NCBI RefSeq assembly: GCF_000805385.1
Contig: NZ_JTJW01000010.1
Location: 186,001-250,000 of the forward strand
DNA: 64,000 bases
DNA from: Mycolicibacterium setense
Lineage (GTDB): Bacteria > Actinomycetota > Actinomycetes > Mycobacteriales > Mycobacteriaceae
Reading direction: 5' to 3'
Shown piece by piece: positions 7,725 through 16,538 of this stretch. Below the pieces are notes generated by a model. That model was not told the origin of the DNA and made no database searches. It saw nothing but the letters and a program-made list of their open reading frames with translations. The translations under genes and the position numbers were made by a program. The number at the start of each line of letters is the position of its first letter. The first letter of the stretch is position 1.

Positions 7725-9190
7725 GCCCGGCGCACGGCACCGGTGCCACCGTCAGGGCGCACAACTGGGGTTGGTGCCACGCCGGACGCGCCACCTGGGC
7801 CGTGCGCGATCTCGACCTGAGGATCGAACCCGGGGAGCGGGTCCTGCTGCTCGGCCCCTCAGGGGCCGGGAAATCGACTCTGCTGCACGGTATCGCCGGT
7901 CTGCTCGGAGGGGCCGAGGAAGGCCGGCAGACCGGCACCCTCCTGGTCGACGGCGGCGCGCCGGCCGACCAACGGCACCGGATCGGCATGGTGCTGCAGG
8001 ATCCGGACTCCCAGGTGATCCTGTCCCGGGTCGGTGACGACGTCGCCTTCGGCATGGAGAACTTCGGGGTCGAACGCGAACAGATCTGGCCCCGCGTCCG
8101 GGCCGCGCTCGACGCAGTCGGGTTGAATCTCGGGTTGTCCCAATCCACTTCGGAGCTTTCCGGCGGTCAGAAGCAGCGGCTCGCGCTGGCCGGGGTGATC
8201 GCCATGAATCCGGGTCTCATCCTGCTCGACGAACCCACGGCCAACCTCGACCCGGCCGGTGTCGTCGACGTGCGCGACGCCGTTGCCGAATCCGCTGCGC
8301 GCACCGGCGCGACACTCATTGTCATCGAGCACCGCACCGAGATATGGCTGCCTGTCATCGACCGGGTCATCGTGCTCGGGGCCGATGGCAGCGTGATTGC
8401 CGACGGAACACCGGAGCAGACCATCCGGCGCCACCACGACTACCTGGTCCGGGCCGGTGTCTGGGTACCCGACACCGCGCTTCCCGAGATCAGCCGCCGC
8501 CGGTTCGCCCCGGACGAATCACTGTTGTATGCCGCAGATCTCGCACTGGCACATCCCGGTGATCCCCCGATGCACATCGGGTTGAATTTCGAGATCACAC
8601 CCGGCCGGACGACGGTGATCACGGGCCCGAACGGGGCAGGCAAGTCAACGCTGGCGCTCACCATCGGCGGTCTGTTGCCCGTGCCCGCCGGGCGCCTCGA
8701 AGCGCATCCCGCTTTCGCTCCCGCCCCGTCGCGGCGCACCCCCGTCAAGTGGCGGTCGAAAGAACTGCTCACCCGGATCGGCAGCGTGTTCCAGGACCCC
8801 GAACACCAGTTCCTCGCCGGCACGGTGCGTGACGAACTCTCGTTGGGCCCCAAGGCGATCAAGCTCGGCACCCGCGAAATCACCGCCCGCACCGACGAAC
8901 TCCTCGAACGCCTGCACCTGGCACACCTCGCGGCGGTGAACCCCTACACGCTCTCCGGCGGTGAGAAGCGCCGGCTGTCGGTGGCCACCATGCTGGCCAC
9001 CGCGCCCAGGGTGATCATCCTCGATGAGCCCACGTTCGGCCAGGATCGCCGCACCTGGGAGGAATTGACCCGCCTGCTCGCCGAAATCGCGGACGCCGGA
9101 ACGGCCGTCGTCGCTGCCACCCACGATCTGGACTTCGCCGCCCTGCTCGCCGACTCCCGCATCGTGCTGCCGGACTGGGAGCCCTCGTGA
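7721..9190 (+). CDS. ECF transporter duplicated ATPase (YkoD-like A/A' protein)
   Basis: A 489-residue energising subunit with two fused ABC ATPase domains. Domain 1 has Walker A GPSGAGKST, signature LSGGQKQR and Walker B GLILLDEPTAN. Domain 2 has GPNGAGKST, LSGGEKRR and RVIILDEPTFG. The start ATG at 7721 overlaps the ykoE-like stop, and the stop overlaps the T-component GTG by 4 nt. An open frame continues far upstream, but that part is the shadow of ykoE and is excluded. The protein would act at the inner face of the membrane with the flanking S and T proteins. Confidence 0.93.
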   Translation: MSPAHGTGATVRAHNWGWCHAGRATWAVRDLDLRIEPGERVLLLGPSGAGKSTLLHGIAGLLGGAEEGRQTGTLLVDGGAPADQRHRIGMVLQDPDSQVILSRVGDDVAFGMENFGVEREQIWPRVRAALDAVGLNLGLSQSTSELSGGQKQRLALAGVIAMNPGLILLDEPTANLDPAGVVDVRDAVAESAARTGATLIVIEHRTEIWLPVIDRVIVLGADGSVIADGTPEQTIRRHHDYLVRAGVWVPDTALPEISRRRFAPDESLLYAADLALAHPGDPPMHIGLNFEITPGRTTVITGPNGAGKSTLALTIGGLLPVPAGRLEAHPAFAPAPSRRTPVKWRSKELLTRIGSVFQDPEHQFLAGTVRDELSLGPKAIKLGTREITARTDELLERLHLAHLAAVNPYTLSGGEKRRLSVATMLATAPRVIILDEPTFGQDRRTWEELTRLLAEIADAGTAVVAATHDLDFAALLADSRIVLPDWEPS

Positions 9191-9930
9191 TCAATCCGGT
9201 CGCGCGACTGCTCACCGCCCTGATCATCGCGGCCGCCCTGGTGCTGTCGGTCGACTGGGTTTCGGCACTGACCGCACTGGTGGGTGAGATCGTCTTGTTC
9301 GCCGCGGTCGGGGTCCGGCTGCGTGCGGCCCTGACCCGCGGCGCCGTGGTCGCCGTCGCGGCCGCGCTCACCGCCGTCACCATCCTGCTCTATGGCCAGA
9401 CGAGCGGAACCGTGTACTGGCACTTCTTCCTCGTCACCATCAGTGACGGATCCATCGCGCTCGCGGTGGCCACCTTTCTTCGCGTGCTGGCCATCGCCCT
9501 GCCCTCGGTCATCCTGTTCATCGACGTCGAATCGACCGAATTGGCAGACGGTTTGGGACAGGTGCTCCGGCTGCCGGCCCGGTTCGTGCTCGGCGCACTG
9601 GCCGGCCTGCGTATGGTCGGCCTGCTCGGCCAGGATTGGCGGTATCTCGGTTATGCCCGCCGGGCCCGCGGGGTGGCCGACCACGCCAGGATCCGGCGGA
9701 TCGCCGGTCAGGCGTTCGCCCTGCTGGTGTTCGCCGTGCGCCGCGGGTCGAAGCTCGCCACCGCGATGGAGGCCCGCGGGTTCGGCGCCTACCCGCACCG
9801 GACCTGGGCCCGCCCGTCACCCTTCGGTGCACGCGAATTCGCTCTGATCGCGGCGGGATTCGTGATCGCTGCAGCCGCGATCGCAGTGTCGGTCGCCTCG
9901 GGAACGTGGAACTTCATTGGCACTCGATGA
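9187..9930 (+). CDS. ECF transporter T component (CbiQ/YkoC family)
   Basis: A 247-residue transmembrane coupling protein. The N-terminal helices are followed by the cytoplasmic coupling region with Ala-Arg-Gly motifs: YARRARGVADHARIRR near residue 155 and AMEARGFGAYPHRT near residue 195, as usual for ECF-T proteins. The GTG start lies inside the stop of the ATPase gene. The last 14 bp overlap the following kinase gene. Together with the two preceding genes it forms a complete ECF importer. Confidence 0.92.
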   Translation: MINPVARLLTALIIAAALVLSVDWVSALTALVGEIVLFAAVGVRLRAALTRGAVVAVAAALTAVTILLYGQTSGTVYWHFFLVTISDGSIALAVATFLRVLAIALPSVILFIDVESTELADGLGQVLRLPARFVLGALAGLRMVGLLGQDWRYLGYARRARGVADHARIRRIAGQAFALLVFAVRRGSKLATAMEARGFGAYPHRTWARPSPFGAREFALIAAGFVIAAAAIAVSVASGTWNFIGTR

Positions 9931-10468
9931 CATTCTGCGCCGCCTCGGCGCTGCAGCGACGACCGTGCTGATCGACGGCCGTTCCGGATCGGGCAAGTCG
10001 ACGCTGGCAATGGATTTGCACCGATTGTGGACCGGCAGCGTCGTCGTCCGGCTCGACGACATCTACCCGGGCTGGGACGGGCTGTTCTGGGCCGCAGAGC
10101 ATGTGCGGCACTCACTGCTCGAGCCGCGAGCTGCCGGGCGTGCCGGCCAGTGGCGACAGTGGGACTGGGCCACCGCAGCGCCCAGTGGCCGGCACACGGT
10201 CGAACCCGCACAACGCCTGATCGTCGAGGGCATCGGTGCGCTCACCCCGGCCGGCCGGGCGTGCGCGGATCTGGGCATCTGGGTCGAGGCCGACGACGCC
10301 GAGCGCAAGCGCCGCGCGCTGGAGCGCGACGGCGACACCTACCGACCACACTGGGACCGGTGGGCCGCCCAGGAGGACGAGTTCATCGCCCGGTTCCAGC
10401 CGAGGGCATGCGCGGATCTCATCGCGGTGCCCACCGCGGACGGTTTCGAGTTCGCCGCGGCCGGTTAG
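9917..10468 (+). CDS. P-loop kinase, uridine-kinase-like ATP-binding protein
   Basis: A 183-residue nucleotide-binding protein. Walker A is IDGRSGSGKST (residues 19-29), followed by VVVRLDDIYPGWDG (a Walker B-like segment typical of uridine/pantothenate kinase folds), RLIVEGIGAL and a basic lid segment with DDAERKRRALERDGD. It starts with TTG inside the end of the ECF-T gene, so its translation is coupled to the importer. It may phosphorylate the imported compound, which is inference. Similar proteins occur widely in actinobacteria as uncharacterised (d)NMP or uridine kinase-like proteins. It is convergent with fprB, with a 7-nt gap. Confidence 0.8.
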   Translation: MALDDILRRLGAAATTVLIDGRSGSGKSTLAMDLHRLWTGSVVVRLDDIYPGWDGLFWAAEHVRHSLLEPRAAGRAGQWRQWDWATAAPSGRHTVEPAQRLIVEGIGALTPAGRACADLGIWVEADDAERKRRALERDGDTYRPHWDRWAAQEDEFIARFQPRACADLIAVPTADGFEFAAAG

Positions 10469-10475
10469 CGCCCGG

Positions 10476-12131
10476 TCAGCGCAGGGCCGACAGAACCTTT
10501 TGCCGCACAGTCGGTTTCGGCGCCGTCGCGGCGACGGCCACCATCTCGTCCACCGAGGTGAACTTGACGCGCGGCCGGTCCTCGCCACCGCGGGCGATCT
10601 CGGCGGCATCGATGGCCTGCCAGCCTGCGGCGTCGACCATGGCGGGCCGGCGCGTCCGCACCAGCTTCTCCAGGGCGGCGGGCTTGTGCACCGGATCGGT
10701 CAGCACACCCGCGTTGTAATCGTCGACCAGCTGACGCACGGTCTGCGCCGCACACGACTTGTTGGTCCCGATGAATCCGGTGGGCCCACGCTTGATCCAG
10801 CCGGCCACGTAGGCGCCGGCCGTGTCGCGGACTCGTCCGCCGTCGTTGGGCACGACAGCCGCGTCGTCATCGAAGGGAAGATCGGCAATTGCCTTGCCGC
10901 GGTACCCGATTGAGGTCAGCACGAGCCCGGCGTCGAGGCTGCGCACCTCGTCCGTCCCGGTCACGCCGAATTCGATGCCGCTGACTCTTCCCTGCCCGAG
11001 CATCCGCTGGGGGGTGAGCCGGTAGGCCAACCTGATCCGCGGGCGGGTGGCAGGGGCGGACGAATTGCCGAGCTTGGCCAGGATCTCGAGCTTGTTGCGC
11101 GTCAACGGATCCGTCGCACGGGCCAGGTCCGCGACCACCAGTTGATGATCGGCCTCATCGAGCACGACGTCACAGCTTCCGGTCAGACCGATCAGCTCAG
11201 GAAGTGTGAAGGCCGATTCGGCGGGGCCACGGCGGGCCGCGATGACCACCTCGGAAACCTTCGAGGAACGCAGGGCCGCGAGCGCATGATCGGAGATGTC
11301 GGTGCGGGCCAACACGTCCGGATCGGTGGTGAGCACCCGGGCCACGTCGAATGCGACGTTGCCGTTGCCCACGATCACCACCCGCTCATGGCTCAGGTCC
11401 ACGGGGAGGTCGGTGAACTCGGGATGCCCGTTGATCCAGGCCACCATCTCGGTGGCGGTCCCGGTGCCGGGCAGCCCCATGCCGTCGATCTCGAGACGAC
11501 GGTCGTTGGGCGCGCCCACGGCGTACAACACGGCGTGATGATGCTCCAGCAGGTCGGCATGCGACAGGTGCTTGCCCACCTCGACGTTCAGGAAGAACTT
11601 GAACCCCGACTGCTTGCCGATCACGTCGAACAGCCGCGTCACCCGCTTGGTGCTCTGGTGGTCGGGTGCGACACCGGCACGGACCAGCCCGTAGGGCGTC
11701 GGCAGCTTCTCGAAGACGTTGACCCGCACACCCCGCTGGGTCAGCAGCTCGTCGGCCGCGTACATGGCGGCCGGACCGGAGCCCACGATCGCCACGGTCA
11801 GGTGGCGGTCACGCGGCTCGATCCGCGGCGCCGCGATCACCGGCGCCAACTTCGACGTCGGCGGCAGCTTGCCTTCCCGCTTCGGGTAAAAGGCCGCGTT
11901 GAGCTCGATGAACGGCAGCTGTTTGTCGGTCAGCTTGGTATCGGCCGCGATCGCGCCGACCGGGCAGGCGCTCACGCACGCGCCGCAGTCCACACACGCG
12001 TCGGGATCGATGTAGAGCATCTCGGCCGTCGCGAAGCCCGGCTCATCCGGTGAGGGATGGATGCAGTTCACCGGGCACGCGTAAACACAGGACCCGTCGC
12101 TACAACACGACTGGGTGATCACATGGGGCAT
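10476..12131 (-). CDS. fprB: Ferredoxin/ferredoxin-NADP reductase FprB
   Basis: A 551-residue fusion. The N-terminal ferredoxin domain (about residues 1-70) carries CCSDGSCVYACPVNCIHP and CVDCGACVSACPVGAI, a 7Fe/8Fe-type cysteine pattern. It is followed by an adrenodoxin-reductase-like FAD/NADP domain with AIVGSGPAAMYAADELL, FEKLPTPYGLVRAGVAPDH and VVIVGNGNVAFDVARVL. It shuttles electrons between NADPH and low-potential iron-sulfur partners. The M. tuberculosis orthologue Rv0886 is about 575 residues. The start ATG is clear and leaves a 36-bp gap to the diiron gene upstream on the same strand. Confidence 0.95.
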   Translation of the reverse strand: MPHVITQSCCSDGSCVYACPVNCIHPSPDEPGFATAEMLYIDPDACVDCGACVSACPVGAIAADTKLTDKQLPFIELNAAFYPKREGKLPPTSKLAPVIAAPRIEPRDRHLTVAIVGSGPAAMYAADELLTQRGVRVNVFEKLPTPYGLVRAGVAPDHQSTKRVTRLFDVIGKQSGFKFFLNVEVGKHLSHADLLEHHHAVLYAVGAPNDRRLEIDGMGLPGTGTATEMVAWINGHPEFTDLPVDLSHERVVIVGNGNVAFDVARVLTTDPDVLARTDISDHALAALRSSKVSEVVIAARRGPAESAFTLPELIGLTGSCDVVLDEADHQLVVADLARATDPLTRNKLEILAKLGNSSAPATRPRIRLAYRLTPQRMLGQGRVSGIEFGVTGTDEVRSLDAGLVLTSIGYRGKAIADLPFDDDAAVVPNDGGRVRDTAGAYVAGWIKRGPTGFIGTNKSCAAQTVRQLVDDYNAGVLTDPVHKPAALEKLVRTRRPAMVDAAGWQAIDAAEIARGGEDRPRVKFTSVDEMVAVAATAPKPTVRQKVLSALR

Positions 12132-12167
12132 CTAAACCTCTACAGACCTTGCGCTTCCGGGCAAGCT

Positions 12168-13184
12168 TCAGGCGACCGAGACCAGGTGCTCGCGCTGCGG
12201 TTCGCTACGGTAGCGGCTCGGCGGACCGTCGATCTTGCAGATCCGCCAGATCAGCTTGGCGATCGGGTTCATCAGGCCGGTGTCCTGGCACAGCATCCGG
12301 ACATCGCCGAACATGTCCCGCAGCATCTTGCGCGACTCGGGCGACCGGAAGAACAGCTCCTTGCGCACCGAGCGCGGGATGTCGAATTCCTTCCAGAACG
12401 CACGCGGCGGCACGATGATCGCCGAGCACAGGATGCGCATGGTCAGCGGCACGAACAGCGACAGGATCCAGCGCTGCCGGCGACGCAGGTTCGGCACCCG
12501 CTTGTGCAGGTACTGGTGGGCGAACGAGATGTGCCGGGCCTCCTCGGCGACGTGAATCGCCATGACCCGTTCCATGATCGGATGCAGGGCCTTGCCCTCG
12601 CGCAGCACGTTCTTCTGCGTGTGGTCGATGGGCTCCTCGCCGGCGAGCACGCCGAAGAAGAACGGGATCGGCAGCGGGCCCGCGGCCAGCGGGATCAGCG
12701 GCTGCAGCCACTTGAGCAGGCGCGGCATACCCGGCACGTCCATGCCGATCCGGTTCACCATCTCCTGGAACATCAGCGTGTGGTTGCACTCTTCAACCGA
12801 TTCGTGCAGGCAGTACCGGTACTCCGGCGAGCCGTTGGGCACCCAGAACGAGTACTCCATCAGGCCGCGGATCAGGATGTTCTCGAAGTGCAGGCCGACC
12901 TTGGCGACGTTGGCCTGGCGCCACATACCGATCTCGATCTGCCGCTCGACGGGCTGCGACTGGTACCACGGGTGACCGCCCATCGGGTCGGTCCCGGGCA
13001 GGATCCAGCGCGGATCGTTCGGGATCACGGCAAACTCCGGGGAATCCCAGTCGATGTCCTTGTAGGGGTTGAAATTGCGCCGCACCGACCCCTCGGACAG
13101 TGTGGCGAGCATGTCGACGTACTGGGTGTCGTCGCTGACGTCCATGTTCTTGCGCCAGCGCCTGACCATCTTGGTCCGAGCCAT
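12168..13184 (-). CDS. AurF-type diiron oxygenase/metal-dependent protein (Rv0885-like)
   Basis: A 338-residue ferritin-like protein. Diiron ligand motifs are visible: HFENILIRGLMEYSFW, HESVEECNHTLMFQE (E-E-x-x-H) and HVAEEARHISFAHQY (E-E-x-x-H), as in the p-aminobenzoate N-oxygenase AurF family. I chose the internal ATG (MARTKMVRRW) because GAGAGG lies 8 nt upstream; the frame extends 128 codons further without homology. It precedes fprB on the same strand, and the ferredoxin-fused reductase is an attractive electron donor (inference). The equivalent M. tuberculosis pair is Rv0885-Rv0886. The substrate is unknown. Confidence 0.87.
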   Translation of the reverse strand: MARTKMVRRWRKNMDVSDDTQYVDMLATLSEGSVRRNFNPYKDIDWDSPEFAVIPNDPRWILPGTDPMGGHPWYQSQPVERQIEIGMWRQANVAKVGLHFENILIRGLMEYSFWVPNGSPEYRYCLHESVEECNHTLMFQEMVNRIGMDVPGMPRLLKWLQPLIPLAAGPLPIPFFFGVLAGEEPIDHTQKNVLREGKALHPIMERVMAIHVAEEARHISFAHQYLHKRVPNLRRRQRWILSLFVPLTMRILCSAIIVPPRAFWKEFDIPRSVRKELFFRSPESRKMLRDMFGDVRMLCQDTGLMNPIAKLIWRICKIDGPPSRYRSEPQREHLVSVA

Positions 13185-13232
13185 GTTGCAGAACCTCTCT
13201 ATACTCGTCGGCGGTTTACATCTACCCACTTG

Positions 13233-13249
13233 TTGTACAAACGGTACCG
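13233..13249. promoter_or_regulatory. Adjacent palindromes in diiron-gene/serC spacer
   Basis: Two perfect 8-bp palindromes sit almost side by side, TTGTACAA (13233-13240) and CGGTACCG (13242-13249), in the 255-bp divergent spacer, about 50 bp upstream of the minus-strand diiron gene. The location and symmetry suggest an operator or promoter element. The binding protein is unknown. Confidence 0.35.
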
Positions 13250-13439
13250 CAGGTATCGAGTAAAAGTCCATGCCTGATTCCACCGGCTCGACCACAGGTC
13301 TCCATCCCTGGTCGCCACCTCGACAAAACGCCAGATAGGCGCACCGGCGGCAGGGCGACAGTGATGGGCGCCACATCCGGGCCGGTTCGCGTGGAAGGGC
13401 CCACGCTCGGCCGATCCCAGCCGCCTTTAGGCTGGTCCC

Positions 13440-14546
13440 ATGGCTGAACTGATCATCCCCGCCGACCTCCAGCCCCGCGACGGGCGTTTCGGATGTGGCC
13501 CCTCCAAGGTCCGTCCCGAGCAACTCACCGCGCTGGCCGCTGCCGGGGATCTGTTCGGCACGTCGCATCGGCAGCCGCCGATCAAGAATCTGGTGGGCCG
13601 CGTCCGCGACGGGCTGCGGCAGCTGTTCTCGGTTCCCGACGGCTACGAGGTCATCCTCGGCAACGGCGGTTCGACCGCATTCTGGGACGCCGCGGCCTTC
13701 GGCCTGATCGACAAGCGCTCACTGCACCTGACCTACGGCGAGTTCAGCTCCAAGTTCGCCTCTTGCGTGGCCAAGAACCCGTTCATCGGCGACCCGATCA
13801 TCGTCAAGACCGACCCCGGCACCGCGCCGCAGCCCCAGTCCGACCCGTCGGTGGACGCCGTCGCCTGGGCGCACAACGAGACCTCGACCGGTGTCTCGGT
13901 GCCCGTCCAGCGTCCCGCCGGCGATGCCCTGGTTCTGATCGACGCCACCTCGGCCGCCGGCGGCCTGCCCGTCGATATCGCCGACACCGACGCGTATTAC
14001 TTTGCGCCGCAGAAGAACTTCGCCGGCGACGGCGGCCTGTGGCTGGCCATCGTCAGCCCCGCGGCGCTGGCCCGCATCGAGGCGATCGCCGGATCCGGCC
14101 GGTGGGTTCCCGACTTCCTTTCGCTGCCCATCGCCGTGGAGAACAGCCTCAAGAACCAGACCTACAACACCCCGGCCATCGCCACGCTGATCCTGCTGGC
14201 CGAGCAGATCGACTGGCTCAACGGCAACGGCGGGCTGGACTGGGCGGTGAAGCGCACAGCAGATTCGTCACAGCGGCTGTACTCATGGGCCGAGAGCACG
14301 TCGTACGCCACCCCGTTCGTCACCGATCCGGCACTGCGTTCCCAGGTGGTCGGCACCATCGACTTCAGCGATTCGGTGGATGCCGCCGCGGTCGCCAAGG
14401 TGTTGCGAGCCAACGGGATCGTGGATACCGAGCCCTACCGCAAGCTGGGCCGCAATCAGTTGCGGATCGGCATGTTCCCGGCCGTGGAGCCGGACGACGT
14501 GAGCGCCCTGACCAGCTGCGTCGACTGGGTCGTCGAGAAACTCTGA
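13440..14546 (+). CDS. serC: Phosphoserine aminotransferase
   Basis: A 368-residue PLP enzyme converting 3-phosphohydroxypyruvate to phosphoserine in serine synthesis. It closely follows M. tuberculosis Rv0884c: FGCGPSKVRPEQL, LFGTSHRQPPIKNLVGRVR, ILGNGGSTAFWDAAAFGL, the PLP-lysine segment YYFAPQKNFAGDGGLW, and SLPIAVENSLKNQTYNTPA. The ATG overlaps the CCATGG context at 13440. It is separated from sepH by 116 bp on the same strand. Confidence 0.96.
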   Translation: MAELIIPADLQPRDGRFGCGPSKVRPEQLTALAAAGDLFGTSHRQPPIKNLVGRVRDGLRQLFSVPDGYEVILGNGGSTAFWDAAAFGLIDKRSLHLTYGEFSSKFASCVAKNPFIGDPIIVKTDPGTAPQPQSDPSVDAVAWAHNETSTGVSVPVQRPAGDALVLIDATSAAGGLPVDIADTDAYYFAPQKNFAGDGGLWLAIVSPAALARIEAIAGSGRWVPDFLSLPIAVENSLKNQTYNTPAIATLILLAEQIDWLNGNGGLDWAVKRTADSSQRLYSWAESTSYATPFVTDPALRSQVVGTIDFSDSVDAAAVAKVLRANGIVDTEPYRKLGRNQLRIGMFPAVEPDDVSALTSCVDWVVEKL

Positions 14547-14662
14547 GCAAAACTCTGAGCAGAACCCTTCAGCGCACCTTCGATTCGGCCGTCTCCCGCC
14601 AGCGTGTCAGCCCGGTCACGGGCCGATAACGCAGTAGGGTTCGCGAAGGAGGTCAGGTCGGT

Positions 14663-15472
14663 ATGCGAGAACTCAGAGTCGTTGGATTGAACGTAGACGG
14701 CAGACGCATCATCTGTGAATCCGACGACTCCGAGAAGGACATGTTCAGCTTGCGTGTCGATGACCGGCTCCGCGCTGCGATGCGCGGTGACAAGGTCGCC
14801 TCGAATCAGACCGACATCGATGTAGAGGTGCAGAACGTGCTGCGACCCAAGGAGATTCAGGCGAAGATCCGCGCCGGTGCGTCGGTCGAGCAACTGGCCG
14901 CGTCCGCTGGGGTGCCGGTCGAGCGGGTCGAACGGTTCGCGCATCCAGTGCTGCTGGAACGCGCCCGCGCGGCCGAGTTGGCCACCGCAGCGCATCCGGT
15001 CCTGGCCGACGGACCCGCAGTGCTGACACTGCTGGAAATCGTCACGACAGCCCTGGTGGGCCGCGGCCTCGATCCCGACTCCGTCGCCTGGGACGCCTGG
15101 CGCAACGAGGACAGCCGCTGGACCGTGCAGCTGGCCTGGAAGGCCGGCCGGTCGGACAACGTCGCACATTTCCGGTACACCCCCGGAGCCCACGGCGGCA
15201 CCGTGTCCGCCTCCGACGATGCGGCCCGTCAGCTGATCAACCCCGATTTCGGCCGGCCGCTGCGTCCGGTTGCCGTGGTGCCGCACCTGTTCGACAACCA
15301 CGAGCCTCACGAGGTTCAGGAGACGCCGGCGGCGGTGCCCGAGCAGATCAGCCGCCCGGCCGAACCCGCGCCCGCTCCCCCGGCCCCCAAGCGCGGCCGC
15401 AAGGCCCGACCCGCCGTCCCGGCCTGGGAGGACGTGCTGCTGGGCGTCCGCTCGTCGGGAACTCAACCCTGA
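14663..15472 (+). CDS. sepH: Septation protein SepH (DUF3071)
   Basis: A 269-residue orthologue of Rv0883c/SepH, an FtsZ-interacting positive regulator of cell division in actinobacteria. It starts MRELRVVGLNVDGRRIICE. The conserved N-terminal helix-turn-helix-like DUF3071 domain covers about residues 1-165 and includes LRPKEIQAKIRAGASVEQLA. A low-complexity Pro/Ala linker and a basic KRGRKARPAVPAWEDVLLG tail follow, with the conserved W-E-D-V-L-L-G end motif. GGAGGTCAG precedes the start. A hairpin terminator follows the stop. Confidence 0.92.
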   Translation: MRELRVVGLNVDGRRIICESDDSEKDMFSLRVDDRLRAAMRGDKVASNQTDIDVEVQNVLRPKEIQAKIRAGASVEQLAASAGVPVERVERFAHPVLLERARAAELATAAHPVLADGPAVLTLLEIVTTALVGRGLDPDSVAWDAWRNEDSRWTVQLAWKAGRSDNVAHFRYTPGAHGGTVSASDDAARQLINPDFGRPLRPVAVVPHLFDNHEPHEVQETPAAVPEQISRPAEPAPAPPAPKRGRKARPAVPAWEDVLLGVRSSGTQP

Positions 15473-15487
15473 TCGTTTGATCGCTCA

Positions 15488-15527
15488 ACGCCGAGGAACC
15501 CAGCCAGCGCGCTGCGAGCCTCGGCGT
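15488..15527 (+). terminator. Hairpin terminator after sepH
   Basis: The 9-bp perfect arms ACGCCGAGG and CCTCGGCGT enclose a 22-nt loop that itself contains the palindrome CAGCGCGCTG. It lies 15 nt after the sepH stop. There is no U-tract, as is common for mycobacterial hairpins. Confidence 0.55.
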
Positions 15528-15575
15528 AGTGCATTTCTCATGTGACGCATGCGACGGCCTCACCCGCTCCGATAT

Positions 15576-15600
15576 TAGTTATAGTGTCTAATAACTAGAC
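15576..15600. promoter_or_regulatory. AT-rich overlapping inverted repeats upstream of methyltransferase
   Basis: This is an unusually AT-rich island in high-GC DNA. TAGTTAT (15576-15582) is mirrored by ATAACTA (15591-15597). An overlapping palindrome GTCTA-ataac-TAGAC spans 15586-15600. It ends 22 bp before the methyltransferase ATG, so it probably overlaps the promoter. Likely an operator; the regulator is unknown. Confidence 0.45.
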
Positions 15601-15622
15601 TTGCTATACATCTGGAGGGGTC

Positions 15623-16534
15623 ATGCCGCGCACCGAGAACGACACCTGGGATCTGGCCACCGGCGTCGGCGCCACCGCCACCGGCGTGGCCGCGTCACGG
15701 GCGCTGGCATCCAGCGCGTCCGACCCACTGATCTCCGACCCGTACGCGCGGCCCCTCGTCGACGCCGTCGGCGTGGACTACTACGTCCGCCTGGCCCAGG
15801 GCGACCTGGTCGCCGCCGACACAGCCGACCCGCTCGATCCGCACCTGATCGCCGACGGCATGGCCATCCGCACCCGCTACTTCGACGACTTCCTGCTGGC
15901 CGCCGGCGAGGCGGGCATCCGGCAGGCCGTCATCCTCGCCTCGGGCCTGGACTCCCGCGCCTACCGGCTGCCCTGGCCGGCCGGGACGACGGTGTTCGAA
16001 CTGGACCAGCCCGCCGTCATCGAGTTCAAGAGCCGCGCGCTTGCCGGTCTGGGCGTCGCGCCGACGGCGGAGCTGCATGCCATCGGCATCGACCTACGCC
16101 ACGACTGGCCCGCCGCCCTGCGGACCCGAGGTTTCGACCCGCAGGTCCCCACCGCGTGGATCGCCGAAGGACTGCTCGGCTACCTGCCGCCCGACGCGCA
16201 GGACCGGCTGTTCGACAACATCACCACACTGAGCGCACCGGGCAGCCGCCTTGCCACCGACTGGATCAGCGAGCAGTCGCAGCTGGCCGACAGCCGGATC
16301 CGGACGCTCACCGAGCACCAACGCGAGCAGGGCCTGGAAGTCGACGACCTTTCGGAGCTGATCTTCACCGGCGACCGCAACGCCGTCGCGGACTACCTGA
16401 CCGAAACCGGCTGGAGACCCGAAACCACCACTGCCGAACGGATGTTCGCGGTCCACGGCAGGAAGTTCCAGCGCGACGAGGCCGTCGCCGGATTGCTCGA
16501 CGCCAACTACACCGCGGCAGAACTGGTGGCCTGA
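15623..16534 (+). CDS. SAM-dependent methyltransferase, TIGR00027 (LCM-like) family
   Basis: A 303-residue class I methyltransferase of the expanded mycobacterial family that resembles leucine carboxyl methyltransferases. Diagnostic pieces are WDLATGVGATATGVAASRAL at the N-terminus, RTRYFDDFLLAAGEAGIRQ, the SAM-binding VILASGLDSRAYRLPWPAGT, FELDQPAVIEFKS, and WIAEGLLGYLPPDAQDRLFD. CTGGAGGGG precedes the ATG. The substrate is unknown; family members are considered for polyketide or lipid O-methylation. It is convergent with the next gene, 4 nt apart. An AT-rich palindromic region lies just upstream. Confidence 0.9.
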   Translation: MPRTENDTWDLATGVGATATGVAASRALASSASDPLISDPYARPLVDAVGVDYYVRLAQGDLVAADTADPLDPHLIADGMAIRTRYFDDFLLAAGEAGIRQAVILASGLDSRAYRLPWPAGTTVFELDQPAVIEFKSRALAGLGVAPTAELHAIGIDLRHDWPAALRTRGFDPQVPTAWIAEGLLGYLPPDAQDRLFDNITTLSAPGSRLATDWISEQSQLADSRIRTLTEHQREQGLEVDDLSELIFTGDRNAVADYLTETGWRPETTTAERMFAVHGRKFQRDEAVAGLLDANYTAAELVA

Positions 16535-16538
16535 GCCG

